Source: Candidatus Delongbacteria bacterium (GTDB lineage Bacteria; CAIWAD01). Taken from it: 64,000 bases of DNA. Shown in pieces: positions 37,267 to 46,624 of this stretch. The notes beneath the pieces were generated by a model. The model had not been told where the DNA came from and did no database searches. It worked only from the letters and a program-made list of their open reading frames with translations. Made by a program: the position numbers and the translations under genes. Every line of letters starts with the position of its first letter. The stretch's first letter is position 1. The DNA lies in contig JACKCN010000004.1 of the NCBI GenBank assembly GCA_020634015.1, positions 333,621 to 397,620 of the forward strand, in the 5' to 3' direction.

Positions 37267-38055
37267 TCAATGGGTGCGGAGCGCCGTGAAACAGAACTGG
37301 ATGATGGCGAAGAAGAACCTTCCCTGCGCGCCAAGCTCGTGCTGCTCCTCGGCCCAGGCCGCGACATCGGACTGATCGATGTCGTCGCGCCCCGCGAGAT
37401 AGTGCTCGACTCGCTGCAGCACATTTCCGCCGTAGGTCTCGAAGTCAAGTTCGGTCGTCACGAAGGCGTGCCCCTCGGCGCGGATCTCCCCGAACCCCGT
37501 GGCGCGCAGTGCGGGTGCCAGGCTGCTCGGCAGCGAGGGATGCGCAAGATGGAGGTCCCAGGCACGACACATCCGCTGCATGCGCTCAGGATCGGTGGAG
37601 TACCAGGACAGGGTGGACCAGTCCACGTCCCAGATCAGCACCCGTCCGCCCGGACGGAGCACACGATGAAGCTCGGCCAGTGCCGCCGGCACGTTGCCCA
37701 CATGCTCGAGCACCTGCACGCAGAGCGCACGGTCGAAGCTGGAGTCCTCGAGGTCCAGCGCGGTGGCGTTTCCCTGCAGGAAGGACGCGCCTCCCAGCCC
37801 TTCGCAACGGCTGGCCGCTGCCTCAAGCATCGGGGCGCTGGTGTCCACACCCACCACCGTGCCATGGGTGCCGACCTCCGCGAGCAGTTCCGCGGTGTAG
37901 AAACCCGGGCCGCAGCCAAGGTCCAGCACTCGCTCCCCGGCCCGGGCGGCAAGGGCTTCGCGGACCAAGCGGCGACGGCGGAGCACGTCACGCGTTCTGT
38001 ACATGATCTCAAGTTGCGACACGGCCTTCTGGTCAAACACGTACTGGCTCATCAT
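37267..38055 (-). CDS. SAM-dependent methyltransferase
   Basis: A 262-residue class I methyltransferase of the Methyltransf_11/UbiE-like group. The SAM-binding motif I is VLDLGCGPGFYT. Motif II, an acidic residue after strand 2, is VVGVDTSAPML, and the later FDRALCVQVLEHV and RVLRPGGRVLIWDVDW motifs are intact. An N-terminal helix (MYRTRDVLRRRRLVREAL) is typical of small-molecule methylases. AAAGGAGG precedes a double ATG. The substrate is unknown. Confidence 0.87.
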   Translation of the reverse strand: MMSQYVFDQKAVSQLEIMYRTRDVLRRRRLVREALAARAGERVLDLGCGPGFYTAELLAEVGTHGTVVGVDTSAPMLEAAASRCEGLGGASFLQGNATALDLEDSSFDRALCVQVLEHVGNVPAALAELHRVLRPGGRVLIWDVDWSTLSWYSTDPERMQRMCRAWDLHLAHPSLPSSLAPALRATGFGEIRAEGHAFVTTELDFETYGGNVLQRVEHYLAGRDDIDQSDVAAWAEEQHELGAQGRFFFAIIQFCFTALRTH

Positions 38056-38205
38056 CAGCCTCCTTTCGAGGCAGGTCGTCGTTGGGTGAAGACATGTGTG
38101 CGGACCGGTGTGCACGTCCCTGCTCACTGCTCGTGCATCCCGAAACCAGGGAGTCCAGATCACCGGCGGGTCGGCATCTCGCAATGGGTCCGATCGAGAG
38201 GGTCC

Positions 38206-38655
38206 TCAGCGGGCATGCCGCCCATTCGAGACTTCAGCGGCAAGTCGCTCCAGATTCTGCTCGTTGGCCACGGCAATGAACTGAGCCAATTTCCGGTAGT
38301 GTTCTGCCGTGTCGAAAGTCTGCAACCACTTGACATGGGTGCCGCCATCCCTGGGCTCAAGCTCGATGGTGAGCACGAAGTGATGCCCATTCAGATGCTC
38401 GATCTCGAAAAGCTGGTTGCTGACGACCCTCGTGAAACGGCACTCGTTCGGGTAGTGCGTACCATCGGGACCGTGCATGGTCAGACGCCAGGTTCCGCCG
38501 ACGGTGAAATCGAACTGATGAATCGTGTTCGTGAATCCGTCCGGGCCCCACCAGCGGGCGACCCGCTCAGGATCGCTGATGGCGGCAAAGACCTGCTCCG
38601 GGGTTGCGGAGAGAAACCTGGACCTTGAATCGCTGCGTGTGTCGGTTGGTTCCAT
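38206..38655 (-). CDS. AHSA1/SRPBCC-domain protein
   Basis: A 149-residue protein of the AHSA1 (Aha1 C-terminal-like) SRPBCC family. The pattern SATPEQVFAAISDPERVARWW at the start, FDFTVGGTWRLTMHGPDG in the middle and HVKWLQTFDTAEHYRKLA near the end is characteristic. These proteins are often linked to ArsR regulators or act as ligand-binding proteins; here there is no ArsR neighbour. AGAAGG lies before the ATG. Confidence 0.87.
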   Translation of the reverse strand: MEPTDTRSDSRSRFLSATPEQVFAAISDPERVARWWGPDGFTNTIHQFDFTVGGTWRLTMHGPDGTHYPNECRFTRVVSNQLFEIEHLNGHHFVLTIELEPRDGGTHVKWLQTFDTAEHYRKLAQFIAVANEQNLERLAAEVSNGRHAR

Positions 38656-38904
38656 TTCAAACCTTCTGGTTGTGTCACATTCCGGTGACGGCTGTGATGG
38701 ATCATGCCAGGCGATTCCAGACTCCCAGAATGCCACCGGACGCCGCCATCGGTACGGCCCGCGATGGCTCGCCTCGCGACTCGTCCAGACGATCGGTCCG
38801 CACGGTGTCGGCCCAGTTCAGCCGCAGATCCACTCGTGGGTCACGGACCTGTCCAGTGGCCGTGCATGACATGGAAACCTGACGACGAATCGGCCGGTCA
38901 GGAG

Positions 38905-39888
38905 TCACGGCAAATCTCCGATCGCGATCACGACCGCGCCCGTGCGTTCCTCGGTCTCGACACGATGGTGCGCCTCCGCCGCCAGTTCCATGGGATAGAC
39001 CCGATCCAGAATCGAGCGGAGGCTGCCTTCCTCGATCATCCGCCTGAGAGTCGACAATTCTTCCTCGGTCTCCGCGGCAAAGGCGAATGTGGCCGTCCGG
39101 TCGCTGAAGAGTGAAGTCAGAACCGAGCGACACATCACCGCGAGGCCGGGATTGCCCGACAGATAGCGCCCCTTGGGATTGAGGGCCTTGATGCAGGCCC
39201 CATACGGGCTTCCGGGAACCATGTCGAAGATGACATCATACCGTTGACCGTCCGCCAGGAATTCTTCCGTGGTGTAATCCACGAAGTGGTCGGCGCCCAG
39301 TCGGGTCAGAAACTCACGCTTGATGGCGCTGTCCACGGCGGTGACCTGTGCCCCCATGGACCTGGCAATCTGCACGGCATGGGCACCGATGCTGCCACCG
39401 GCCCCGTTGATCAGCACCTTTTCCCCCGGCTGGACTTGAGCGCGTCGCATGAAATGCAGGGCGTTCATCCCCCCAAGAGGCACCGCCGCGGCTTCCGCGA
39501 AGCTCATGTTTTGGGGCTTGGCGACAATCGTATAGTCCGCCGGCAGGGCCAGGTATTCTCCATAGGCCCCCAGCCGGAACCGTGAGGCCCCGAAAACCTG
39601 ATCGCCGACCGAGAACCTGCTGACATTCTTTCCCATGGACTCGATCACGCCGGAGAAATAGGCGCCCAGTATCCGGCGCCGTGGCCTTCGCACTCCCAGG
39701 GCCAACCTCAGGGGCAGCCAGAACCATTTGAGCGCATATCTGAAGCTCCGCATCTCACAGTCGGATTTCGTGACTTCAACGGCCTGCACCTTGATCAGGA
39801 CCTCGTCGTCACCGGGCACAGGCCGGTCCACGGTCCTGAGCTGGAGAACCTCGGGGGGGCCATAGCGCGAATATGTGATGGCTCTCAT
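38905..39888 (-). CDS. MDR-family NADPH:quinone oxidoreductase-like protein
   Basis: A 327-residue zinc-independent medium-chain dehydrogenase of the quinone reductase group. It has the N-terminal GroES-like domain (GPPEVLQLRTVDRPVPGDDEV), the VGDQVFGASRFRLGAY strand and the nucleotide motif INGAGGSIGAHAVQIAR. No zinc-binding cysteines are present. It would reduce quinones or activated enones with NAD(P)H. GGGAG precedes the ATG. A single-gene unit as far as can be seen. Confidence 0.87.
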   Translation of the reverse strand: MRAITYSRYGPPEVLQLRTVDRPVPGDDEVLIKVQAVEVTKSDCEMRSFRYALKWFWLPLRLALGVRRPRRRILGAYFSGVIESMGKNVSRFSVGDQVFGASRFRLGAYGEYLALPADYTIVAKPQNMSFAEAAAVPLGGMNALHFMRRAQVQPGEKVLINGAGGSIGAHAVQIARSMGAQVTAVDSAIKREFLTRLGADHFVDYTTEEFLADGQRYDVIFDMVPGSPYGACIKALNPKGRYLSGNPGLAVMCRSVLTSLFSDRTATFAFAAETEEELSTLRRMIEEGSLRSILDRVYPMELAAEAHHRVETEERTGAVVIAIGDLP

Positions 39889-39973
39889 CGGTCGCTCCCT
39901 GATGTTCCGTGTGACGCACGACGACTCCCATGCCATGTGCGCATCGGCGGCCTGCCGTCGAGGACCACCATGC

Positions 39974-40693
39974 TCACGCTCTGGCCCCGCCCAGATCCGG
40001 TGCGGTGATGAACGCGCCCTTCTCGCGGATCGAACGTGCATCATAGCTGATCATTCTCTGGATCGACGGATTGCGATGCCACGGCAGGCGCGCGTCTTCC
40101 GCCCAGAACTCGAGGCAGCCGTTCATGCCGATCCGGTTCTGCTCCATGTCCCGATGGTCAACGACCCCGTTCTCCCGGGTTCCGGCATTCGCGGGTCCCC
40201 AACAGGATACGTAGAATCCCTGATTGATGAAGTCCACACAGGAGGCAGCGAATCGTGAGCGCGACTGAGTGCTGAGCGCCTCGTCCCAAAAATGTGCCGA
40301 CCCGCTCCAGCCACCAACGGAATTCTGGGTCTTCAGGTACGCGTGCTCAACCTTCAGCAGTTGCCGCTGATGATGACTTCCACGCAGGCTGTACACATCC
40401 CAGCTGTCCTCCGGAAACCATGTGTCGGTATCCGCGCAAATTTCCCCGGGGATGAGGGTGTCCGACCCGCCATCGATGTTGGCGAAGGCATGGTTGATGT
40501 CCTTCAGGTGACAGTCCCGGAGTACACGGACCAGGACGTGCCTTGCCCCACGGTGTGCCGGTCCGGAACCTGTACGGTTGCGGTCTGAAGCCCACAGATC
40601 AGACGGGTGATCACGCACGACTCTGGCCGGGATGACCTGGCTGTGTTGGCAAGCTGCAAGGGGCTGCTCCGCGCGTGTGAATCGATGGATCAT
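39974..40693 (-). CDS. hypothetical protein, possibly decayed
   Basis: A 239-codon frame. The N-terminal ~60 residues look like random GC-rich translation, but from about residue 60 the sequence has protein-like composition (ICADTDTWFPEDSWDVYSL, CVDFINQGFYVSCWGPAN, GCLEFWAEDARLPW) with several Trp and Cys residues. I do not recognise a family. It may be a real small protein with a downstream start or the remnant of a larger gene. Confidence 0.4.
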   Translation of the reverse strand: MIHRFTRAEQPLAACQHSQVIPARVVRDHPSDLWASDRNRTGSGPAHRGARHVLVRVLRDCHLKDINHAFANIDGGSDTLIPGEICADTDTWFPEDSWDVYSLRGSHHQRQLLKVEHAYLKTQNSVGGWSGSAHFWDEALSTQSRSRFAASCVDFINQGFYVSCWGPANAGTRENGVVDHRDMEQNRIGMNGCLEFWAEDARLPWHRNPSIQRMISYDARSIREKGAFITAPDLGGARA

Positions 40694-40876
40694 TCAGACG
40701 TTGGGCATTCTCGGCAGAGTCGGCCCCGGATCGGGGTCGATGGTCAAGGCGGGCGCGAACTCCAGCAGCTTCTGTGATACCTGATTCAATCCTGTGCTGC
40801 GGCCAGTCCGGCCCCAGGTTTGCCGCTCGCCCCTGCAAAGTCCGGCCGTCAGCTGAACGCTCGCGTTCGGTCTTGC

Positions 40877-42076
40877 TCACTCTCCGGTATTCTCAACATC
40901 ATGGCCAAGACTTTTGGCACGCTTCACCCACAACTCCCTGGCCAGGGCCCGCATGTCTTCGACCTTGTCCATTTCGTCAACGATTTCAACGCCGATCAGG
41001 GTCTCGAGAAGATCTTCGAGTGTCACAAGGCCTTCTGTCCCGCCATACTCATTGACGACGATGGCGATGTGCTGCCGCTCCTTGATGAGGCGCTCCAGCA
41101 GTGTGGTCAGCGACACCGTGCCGGGCACTGTATGAATCTCGCGCTTCAATGACTTGACAGGCTCCTGGCTTCGGTCCTGCGCATTGGCCAGCAGAATGTC
41201 CGCTCTGAGTACAAAACCTGTGATGTCGTCGATGTCCTTGTTGTACAGCGGCAAGCGCGAGAAGGGCTTCTGGGTGATGATCTCCAGTCCTTCCGCCAGA
41301 TCCTGATCTTCCTGCACCGCTGTCATCACGCTGCATGGAGTCATGATGTCGGTCACCTTCAAATCCCCAAAGCGGAATAGACTCTGGATGATCCGGGACT
41401 CGCTGTTCTTGACGTATCCGGAGTTCTCGCCGACACGCGCCATGGCGATGAACTCGTCCCGGCTGAAGACATGCACGGCCTTTCCATGGGAAATCGACTT
41501 GGTCAGTTTCTCGGAGATCCAGACGAGCGGATAGAGGATCACGATCAGGATTCTCACGAACAGAGCCGTTGGCGCCACGAATTTTGACCAATGGAGCGCG
41601 CCGATGGTCTTGGGAAGAATCTCGGACAGGAACAGGATGCCCAGGGTCATCAGCGCGGAAAACAGGCCGAACCAGGCGCTTCCGAACACGACAGCGGCTT
41701 TCGCGCCGGCTCCGATGGCACCGACCGTGTGGGCGATCGTGTTGAGTGTCAGAATGGCGGCGAGCGATTGGTCCAGATTGTCCTGCTTCATTCTCCTGAG
41801 CCGCGCCGCATATCGGGGGCGTTTGTCACGCTGCGCCTCGATGTAGGAAGGTGTCAGGCTCAGGAGCACGGCTTCGGCGATCGAGCAGAGAAATGACAAC
41901 AACAAGGCCGAGAACACATAGACCAACAGCAAGGTGACATCGGCAGCGCTGCCGTTCTGGAACGATTCAGTGCTCGTGGCTGCCGCGCCGGCGGACGCTG
42001 CCAGCACCAGCATCACGGACAACGGAACCACAGGCCCACGGAACCACTGTGCCAATGAAATCCACTTCCTGCTCAC
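40877..42076 (-). CDS. CNNM/CorC-family membrane protein (DUF21 plus CBS pair)
   Basis: A 399-residue hemolysin-C/CNNM-type protein. The first ~190 residues are the DUF21 membrane domain with three to four helices (LLLVYVFSALLLSFLCSIAEAVLLS, LFSALMTLGILFLSEILPKTIG). A pair of CBS domains follows (DIMTPCSVMTAVQEDQDLAE, VVNEYGGTEGLVTLEDLLETL). The C-terminal CorC/HlyC domain is very short or absent. Family members are Mg2+/Co2+ transporters or their regulators, with adenine nucleotides sensed by the CBS pair. The start is GTG with AGGGAG upstream. Confidence 0.9.
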   Translation of the reverse strand: MSRKWISLAQWFRGPVVPLSVMLVLAASAGAAATSTESFQNGSAADVTLLLVYVFSALLLSFLCSIAEAVLLSLTPSYIEAQRDKRPRYAARLRRMKQDNLDQSLAAILTLNTIAHTVGAIGAGAKAAVVFGSAWFGLFSALMTLGILFLSEILPKTIGALHWSKFVAPTALFVRILIVILYPLVWISEKLTKSISHGKAVHVFSRDEFIAMARVGENSGYVKNSESRIIQSLFRFGDLKVTDIMTPCSVMTAVQEDQDLAEGLEIITQKPFSRLPLYNKDIDDITGFVLRADILLANAQDRSQEPVKSLKREIHTVPGTVSLTTLLERLIKERQHIAIVVNEYGGTEGLVTLEDLLETLIGVEIVDEMDKVEDMRALARELWVKRAKSLGHDVENTGE

Positions 42077-42458
42077 GCGTTCTCCCTGTTCTCACTTTGA
42101 ATGCCCGTGCCGACGGACTCCGCTGGAATGCCCGTGGGGCCCCCAGCAGCCCGTGCATTCGAGCTGCGACGATCGGAGGGCACTCAAGTGCCAGCCCTGA
42201 CGGGGCCAGGCCTTCGATGCAGAGTCTCGTTGCGCGGCACCCATGCATTGGCGCGTTGCCGCGCTGGCCGCGAGACGCTGAATTCACGCCGACAGATTGA
42301 ATATAGGCGATCCGCGCGCTGGATTGGGAGTCAATGCCCTGCAGGAGTGCCTGGCTGGCGTCGGCCACCTCGGCCCGCGGAAGGAGCCGGTCAGCCATGC
42401 CCATGGAAAGGCCCAGGCGTCTCAGTTGTCTGGGCGGAAACTGGTTCTGGGTTGCCCT
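42077..42458. other. 382-bp intergenic gap
   Basis: Nothing that I can support as a gene or element. It separates two minus-strand genes and probably contains the promoter of the CNNM gene. Confidence 0.4.
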
Positions 42459-42842
42459 TCACCTCACGGCAGCGAATACGGCCACGCAGTTGCCCTCGCT
42501 GTCCTCGAACTCGGCCACATTGCCGTTCCCCGGCACGGTCGTCGGCGGGTACAGCTCGCGCCCGCCGGCTGCCACCGCCCGACCCAGCGCGTCAGCCACG
42601 TCATCCACCCGGAAGTACACCCGTGCTCCCTGACGGCCGGGCAGATAACTCTCGCCGCATGCCAGCGCGCCCGATACCCCCGTGCCGGTTGGATCGGCCG
42701 GGAACAAGGCCATCTCGTTGCCGTCCACGACCGCCCGTTCGAACGTGCAGCCGAAGACCGCCCCATAGAACGCGATCGCCCGGTCCAGGTCCGTGACGGG
42801 CATCTCCACGTAGCACACCGGATTCGTCATCTGTCGCTCCAT
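42459..42842 (-). CDS. VOC/glyoxalase-superfamily protein
   Basis: A 127-residue single-domain member of the vicinal-oxygen-chelate superfamily. It starts with the family pattern PVCYVEMPVTDLDRAIAFYG and has VYFRVDDVADALGRAVAAGG and VAEFEDSEGNCVAVF, which supply the two beta-alpha-beta-beta-beta halves. The metal-ligand histidine of true glyoxalase I is not obvious, so the enzyme class is open. The first ATG (42842) or one four codons later may be used. Confidence 0.87.
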   Translation of the reverse strand: MERQMTNPVCYVEMPVTDLDRAIAFYGAVFGCTFERAVVDGNEMALFPADPTGTGVSGALACGESYLPGRQGARVYFRVDDVADALGRAVAAGGRELYPPTTVPGNGNVAEFEDSEGNCVAVFAAVR

Positions 42843-43167
42843 GCGTCGTACGCCGTCCGGGGCCGGAATTGGGGCACGGGTTGTGATCGGGTTGGCGCGT
42901 GATCATCACAGGTCACACGATTGCAATGCGAATGAGTGTCCATGCAATCGGCATGAGGCAAGGTCTGAGTGTGCAGCGGTGTCCGCAAGCGCCAACGAAC
43001 TGCGCCCGAATTGGCGTTGGTATCCCGTGCCTGCGGCCGGATCCCGCAGCGCGGTGGGCCGACTTCCTGTTCATCTTCCGAGTCTTGTCTTCGCCTGATC
43101 CAAGTCCGCGACTCCTCCACTCCCGGGCCTGAGGATTTTGCCGGCTTGAAGTATGCACTGAGTCCAT
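42843..43167. other. 325-bp intergenic gap, AT-richer
   Basis: No gene is supported. Open frames on both strands lack ribosome-binding sites and recognisable motifs. Confidence 0.35.
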
Positions 43168-44046
43168 TCAAGTCTTCATGGCGTCCAGAAATTCGGATCC
43201 CGCAAGAGTCACTCCAGCCGCGGCGTGTGCCGCACGAATCGCGGAATGAATGTCCATCTCGATGTCCGAGTAACGCCAGGATCCGTAGCGCCCGGCGGTC
43301 AGGATTCCGCGGTCCGACAGGACAGTGCGGAGTTCATTCAACCTGGACCGGAATCCACGATTGAAAAGCACGTAGGCTGTCGGCAGGTGGATGCTGCTGA
43401 AATGCTCCACGTCGTTCCGGTCCGCCACGCCCAGCTCGTCGAGCCAAGACAACAGCTCCGTCTCTTCCGGCATGCTGGTTTGCGGATACTCGAAGAGCAG
43501 GGCGGCGCCGCCCGGTGGGGCAAGATCCGCTGAAATCCTTTCCAGGCGAGTCATCCGATAGAAAGGAACCGTCGTGTCCGGGAAATAGGTCCAGATTCCA
43601 TCCAGGCCGGAGCTGGACGATCGGCAGCCGATTCGGGCAACCCGGATACCCTGCGCCTTGAGGCCATCCGCCAATCCGCGGAGAGTTGAGGGTAGATCTG
43701 TCACACAGGCCGCAAGCGATGGCAGGCTGATGGTACTCACGAGACGCCGGTATCGAAAACACTCTCCGGAACTGGTGTGCACTTCCCGTCGTGCCGAATC
43801 CACCTTGACCACCTGCTGACCACAGAGGATGGGTCCTTCGCCGAGGGAGGCAATGGCGTCAATCAGCGCGGCGATTCCGCGAGTGCCTCTGGTGTAGTAT
43901 CTGGTCGCCTCAGGCAGTGTCGCCGGGACACTGAGTATGACGACCACCAGGTCGAAAGGCCGCTTGCCCCGACTCTCCCACCAGCTTCGCTTTCCAGAAC
44001 CGTTGGGTGGACACTGTCCGTGGCACTCAGTGGGCATCGGCGACAC
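43168..44046 (-). CDS. FAD-dependent amine-oxidase/UDP-galactopyranose mutase-like protein, N-terminally truncated
   Basis: The frame is 292 codons. The C-terminal ~245 residues match the substrate and FAD-closing half of protoporphyrinogen-oxidase/UGM-like flavoproteins: TRGTRGIAALIDAIASLGEG, then RRLVSTISLPSLAAC, then the FAD-binding ILTAGRYGSWRYSDIEMDI. The N-terminal Rossmann domain with its GxGxxG motif, normally the first ~200 residues, is missing, and the first ~45 residues look unrelated. The frame begins 20 bases inside the deacetylase gene, so the 5' half was probably deleted. A working enzyme is unlikely. It sits with exopolysaccharide genes, where such proteins modify or desaturate sugars. 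Confidence 0.6.
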   Translation of the reverse strand: MSPMPTECHGQCPPNGSGKRSWWESRGKRPFDLVVVILSVPATLPEATRYYTRGTRGIAALIDAIASLGEGPILCGQQVVKVDSARREVHTSSGECFRYRRLVSTISLPSLAACVTDLPSTLRGLADGLKAQGIRVARIGCRSSSSGLDGIWTYFPDTTVPFYRMTRLERISADLAPPGGAALLFEYPQTSMPEETELLSWLDELGVADRNDVEHFSSIHLPTAYVLFNRGFRSRLNELRTVLSDRGILTAGRYGSWRYSDIEMDIHSAIRAAHAAAGVTLAGSEFLDAMKT

Positions 44047-44878
44047 CTCGGGATACCAGCTCGCCGAGTGGCGCGAAACGGAACTCGGACAGCAGCCGCC
44101 GAAGGCGTCCCTCCGTCCGGCTCAGATTGACATAGTGGGTGATCATTGCCCGCCAGTCGAACCTGACACGCGGATGCTCGGGATCCAGTTCCCAGGTGTG
44201 GATATAGAACACAGCAGGTTGCCCCTTGGCTTCCAGGTGGCGAAAGTTGGCGGCGGTCAGCCAGTAGGGATAGATGCGGAAGTAGGCTCCGCCTCCAGCC
44301 GGGATGTTCACACCGGCCACCTTCCGTACCGAGAGAGGGATTTCCAGCAGGGGGTGCGTGTCCCCCACCATGTTGGGTGTTTCCCGGAAACCCGGAATTC
44401 CGTAGCGCCAATTGTGCACAGGAAACACGCTGCTGTCGAAGTCAAACCCGAGTTCCCCCAGTATGTCGAAGGCCCAGAGGGAACGTGCGGTGATCGAGAA
44501 GCAGGGCGCCCGGAAGCCACGGACCTCGACACCCGAGATGTCCTGAAGGGTTTTCATCGCCCGCTCCGTGTCGGCTTTGAACTCGGCGGGCGTCTGATGG
44601 TAGATCATGTGCTCGTGGGAGTAACTGTGACACGCGATTTCGTGCCCTTGCTCCGCGACAAGGCGCAGCGCCTCGGGGCATGCGACGGCAACATCGGCGA
44701 TCCAGAAGAATGTGCCCTTGGTGCCGTGCTCATCCAGCAGGGCGAGCAGCCGTTCAAGCCCCAGCCACAGCCTGCTGGGTCCGTATCCGTCCGTCTTCTG
44801 GAAGAAGCGCAGGGGATGGTACCACTCCTCCACATCCACGGAAAAGGCGTGGGTCAGTCGCTGTTCGGGGTTGGGCAT
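44027..44878 (-). CDS. polysaccharide deacetylase, XrtA/PEP-CTERM-associated type (DUF3473)
   Basis: The protein has 283 residues from the ATG at 44878 (AGGAAG upstream); an ATG five codons earlier is possible. The NodB-type domain starts with FSVDVEEWYHPL, the metal-binding His pair is in EIACHSYSHEHMIYH and the catalytic RAPCFSI follows. The C-terminal part (IPLSVRKVAGVNIPAGGGAYFR, WELDPEHPRVRFDWR) is the DUF3473 extension of deacetylases encoded in exosortase-linked exopolysaccharide clusters. No exosortase gene is in view. It would trim acetyl groups from a secreted polysaccharide. Confidence 0.88.
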   Translation of the reverse strand: MPNPEQRLTHAFSVDVEEWYHPLRFFQKTDGYGPSRLWLGLERLLALLDEHGTKGTFFWIADVAVACPEALRLVAEQGHEIACHSYSHEHMIYHQTPAEFKADTERAMKTLQDISGVEVRGFRAPCFSITARSLWAFDILGELGFDFDSSVFPVHNWRYGIPGFRETPNMVGDTHPLLEIPLSVRKVAGVNIPAGGGAYFRIYPYWLTAANFRHLEAKGQPAVFYIHTWELDPEHPRVRFDWRAMITHYVNLSRTEGRLRRLLSEFRFAPLGELVSRGVADAH

Positions 44879-45078
44879 GGTCTTCCTGTCCATCGACGTG
44901 GCACTGGCGGCGGTTCTGTTCGGCGCCCGGCAAGATCACGAACAAGGCCCGCAGTTCGGAAGAAAGAGAAGGCCGCTGCGTCAGGATGTTCAGTGCACCA
45001 GTTCCAGCTCCGGCATGGATGCGACACCCGCTCACACGGACGGGCGGCGGATCGTCGGGGGGCCCGAAGCCCGCTGCG

Positions 45079-46329
45079 TCAGCGCTGGCCGTCGCCGGCC
45101 CGCGCCCCATCACTGGTCGGCGCCGCCGCTGTGGCCGTCCGGCCCAGCAGTTCCGCGTAAGCGCGGATCAGAATCTCCTGCTGCGATTCCCAGCTCATTC
45201 CGTTCATGATCCTGCAATATCCGGCATCGCCAAGCTGATGTCTCAGGGCCTCGTCGTCGAGCAGCCTGCAGATGTTGGCAGCAAACTCATCCACGTCATC
45301 CGGTCGGGCGTACAATGCGGATTCCCCGGCCGAGACGCGAGATTCCTTCAGATCGAAGAGAACCATCGGTTTCCGCATGGCCATGTATTCCAGGATCTTG
45401 ATCGTCGTACACCAGTCCGCATAGTCGCTGTAGCCATCCGGACCAACGCACAGGTCACAGGTGGAGAGAATTTCACACAGCATCTCATCCGAGTCGATCC
45501 AGCCATGGAACGTGATGAAAGCATCCAGTTCAAGGGCACTGGCCAGTTGCTTGATCCGTTCGAGTTCTGTGCCGTCTCCGATGACAGCGAACTGGACATC
45601 GGAGCGCTTGGCCGTGATTGTGCTGATGGCCTGCAGGAGCAGGTCAAGGCAGTCCTGCTTTTCAATGACTCCGACGTATCCGACCAGATGGTCCCTTCCC
45701 TTGCGATGCAGCTGATTCGGCGACCGGAGCTTGATACGCTCCAGGTTGGGCGCACTGCGTACCACAACCGTATTCTCCAGCTTCATGCCCCCCCGACCGA
45801 GAGCAACGTCCACGTAGGACTTGTTCGGTTCGATGGACAAGGAACAGGTCCGGTACGAGAGATACTCCATGACTTTGAGCAGGCCATGGAGCCATCCGCG
45901 TTTGCGGAATTTCGCCTCATACATCTCGGGTGAGATGTCGTGGTGATCGAAGACGAACTTCACACCGAACAAACGCAAGGGAAGCGCCAGGAGGAAAATC
46001 AGGTCTGGTGGACTGGCTCCGTGGATTACGTTGATCTTCCCGCGCAGGAGGATCTTCAACAGAATCCATGATTCGAACAGGAGGGCACCTGCATATTCCA
46101 GAATGAAACCGTAGGGAGTGTTCGCTTCATACAAGGGGTGGCGATGGATATCGATATCTTCGAGTCGCTCGAATCCTGGTTTCGCGCCCAGAGTAGCGGG
46201 ACAGATCACCGTAATTTCCGCTCCTGCGTCACGCAATGCTCTGGCCATATCCCACAGTTTGGTGTACGCAGGTATACTGATTCCCTCGATGATGATGACT
46301 ATTCGTTTTCCGGCGAGCAATGAAGTCAT
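45079..46329 (-). CDS. GT4-family glycosyltransferase
   Basis: A 416-residue GT-B glycosyltransferase. The N-terminal Rossmann domain (RIVIIIEGISIPAYTKLWDM, FVFDHHDISPEMYEAKF) binds the acceptor. The C-terminal GT4 domain shows VGYVGVIEKQDCLDLLLQA, FITFHGWIDSDEM and the nucleotide-sugar signature ILEYMAMRKPMV. The start at 46329 has AGGAA upstream. It is in the same orientation as the deacetylase, ~200 bases away. Together they suggest a remnant of an exopolysaccharide locus. Confidence 0.9.
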   Translation of the reverse strand: MTSLLAGKRIVIIIEGISIPAYTKLWDMARALRDAGAEITVICPATLGAKPGFERLEDIDIHRHPLYEANTPYGFILEYAGALLFESWILLKILLRGKINVIHGASPPDLIFLLALPLRLFGVKFVFDHHDISPEMYEAKFRKRGWLHGLLKVMEYLSYRTCSLSIEPNKSYVDVALGRGGMKLENTVVVRSAPNLERIKLRSPNQLHRKGRDHLVGYVGVIEKQDCLDLLLQAISTITAKRSDVQFAVIGDGTELERIKQLASALELDAFITFHGWIDSDEMLCEILSTCDLCVGPDGYSDYADWCTTIKILEYMAMRKPMVLFDLKESRVSAGESALYARPDDVDEFAANICRLLDDEALRHQLGDAGYCRIMNGMSWESQQEILIRAYAELLGRTATAAAPTSDGARAGDGQR

Positions 46330-46624
46330 GAGTATTCCTGAATACAAACCCCAGACTTTGCTCACTATAAGCATCAAAAAGCTGTTTCGCCATCTGAGAA
46401 TGATTGCCGGCAAGTGGAATGCTCACTGTCGCCAGGATTGCGTCCATCTCCTCCAATTTCAGCCAGTGCTCATGGCAGGGCGTGATCCAATGCAGGCAAG
46501 GGTCAAGAGCCCGGACAGCAAAAACGGACCGCATTGATTTCAATGTCCGCCGGATTCGCCGCTCCGGCTCAGGCATTGGCTCGTCGACAACTCAGAGCTG
46601 AGACAGCCATCTAACCGTTTGGCA

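Noticed and set aside
46600..46620. Possible attI or reversed core site (ATCTAAC on the plus strand)
   Set aside because: A lone seven-base match without the flanking structure of attI or attC; expected by chance.
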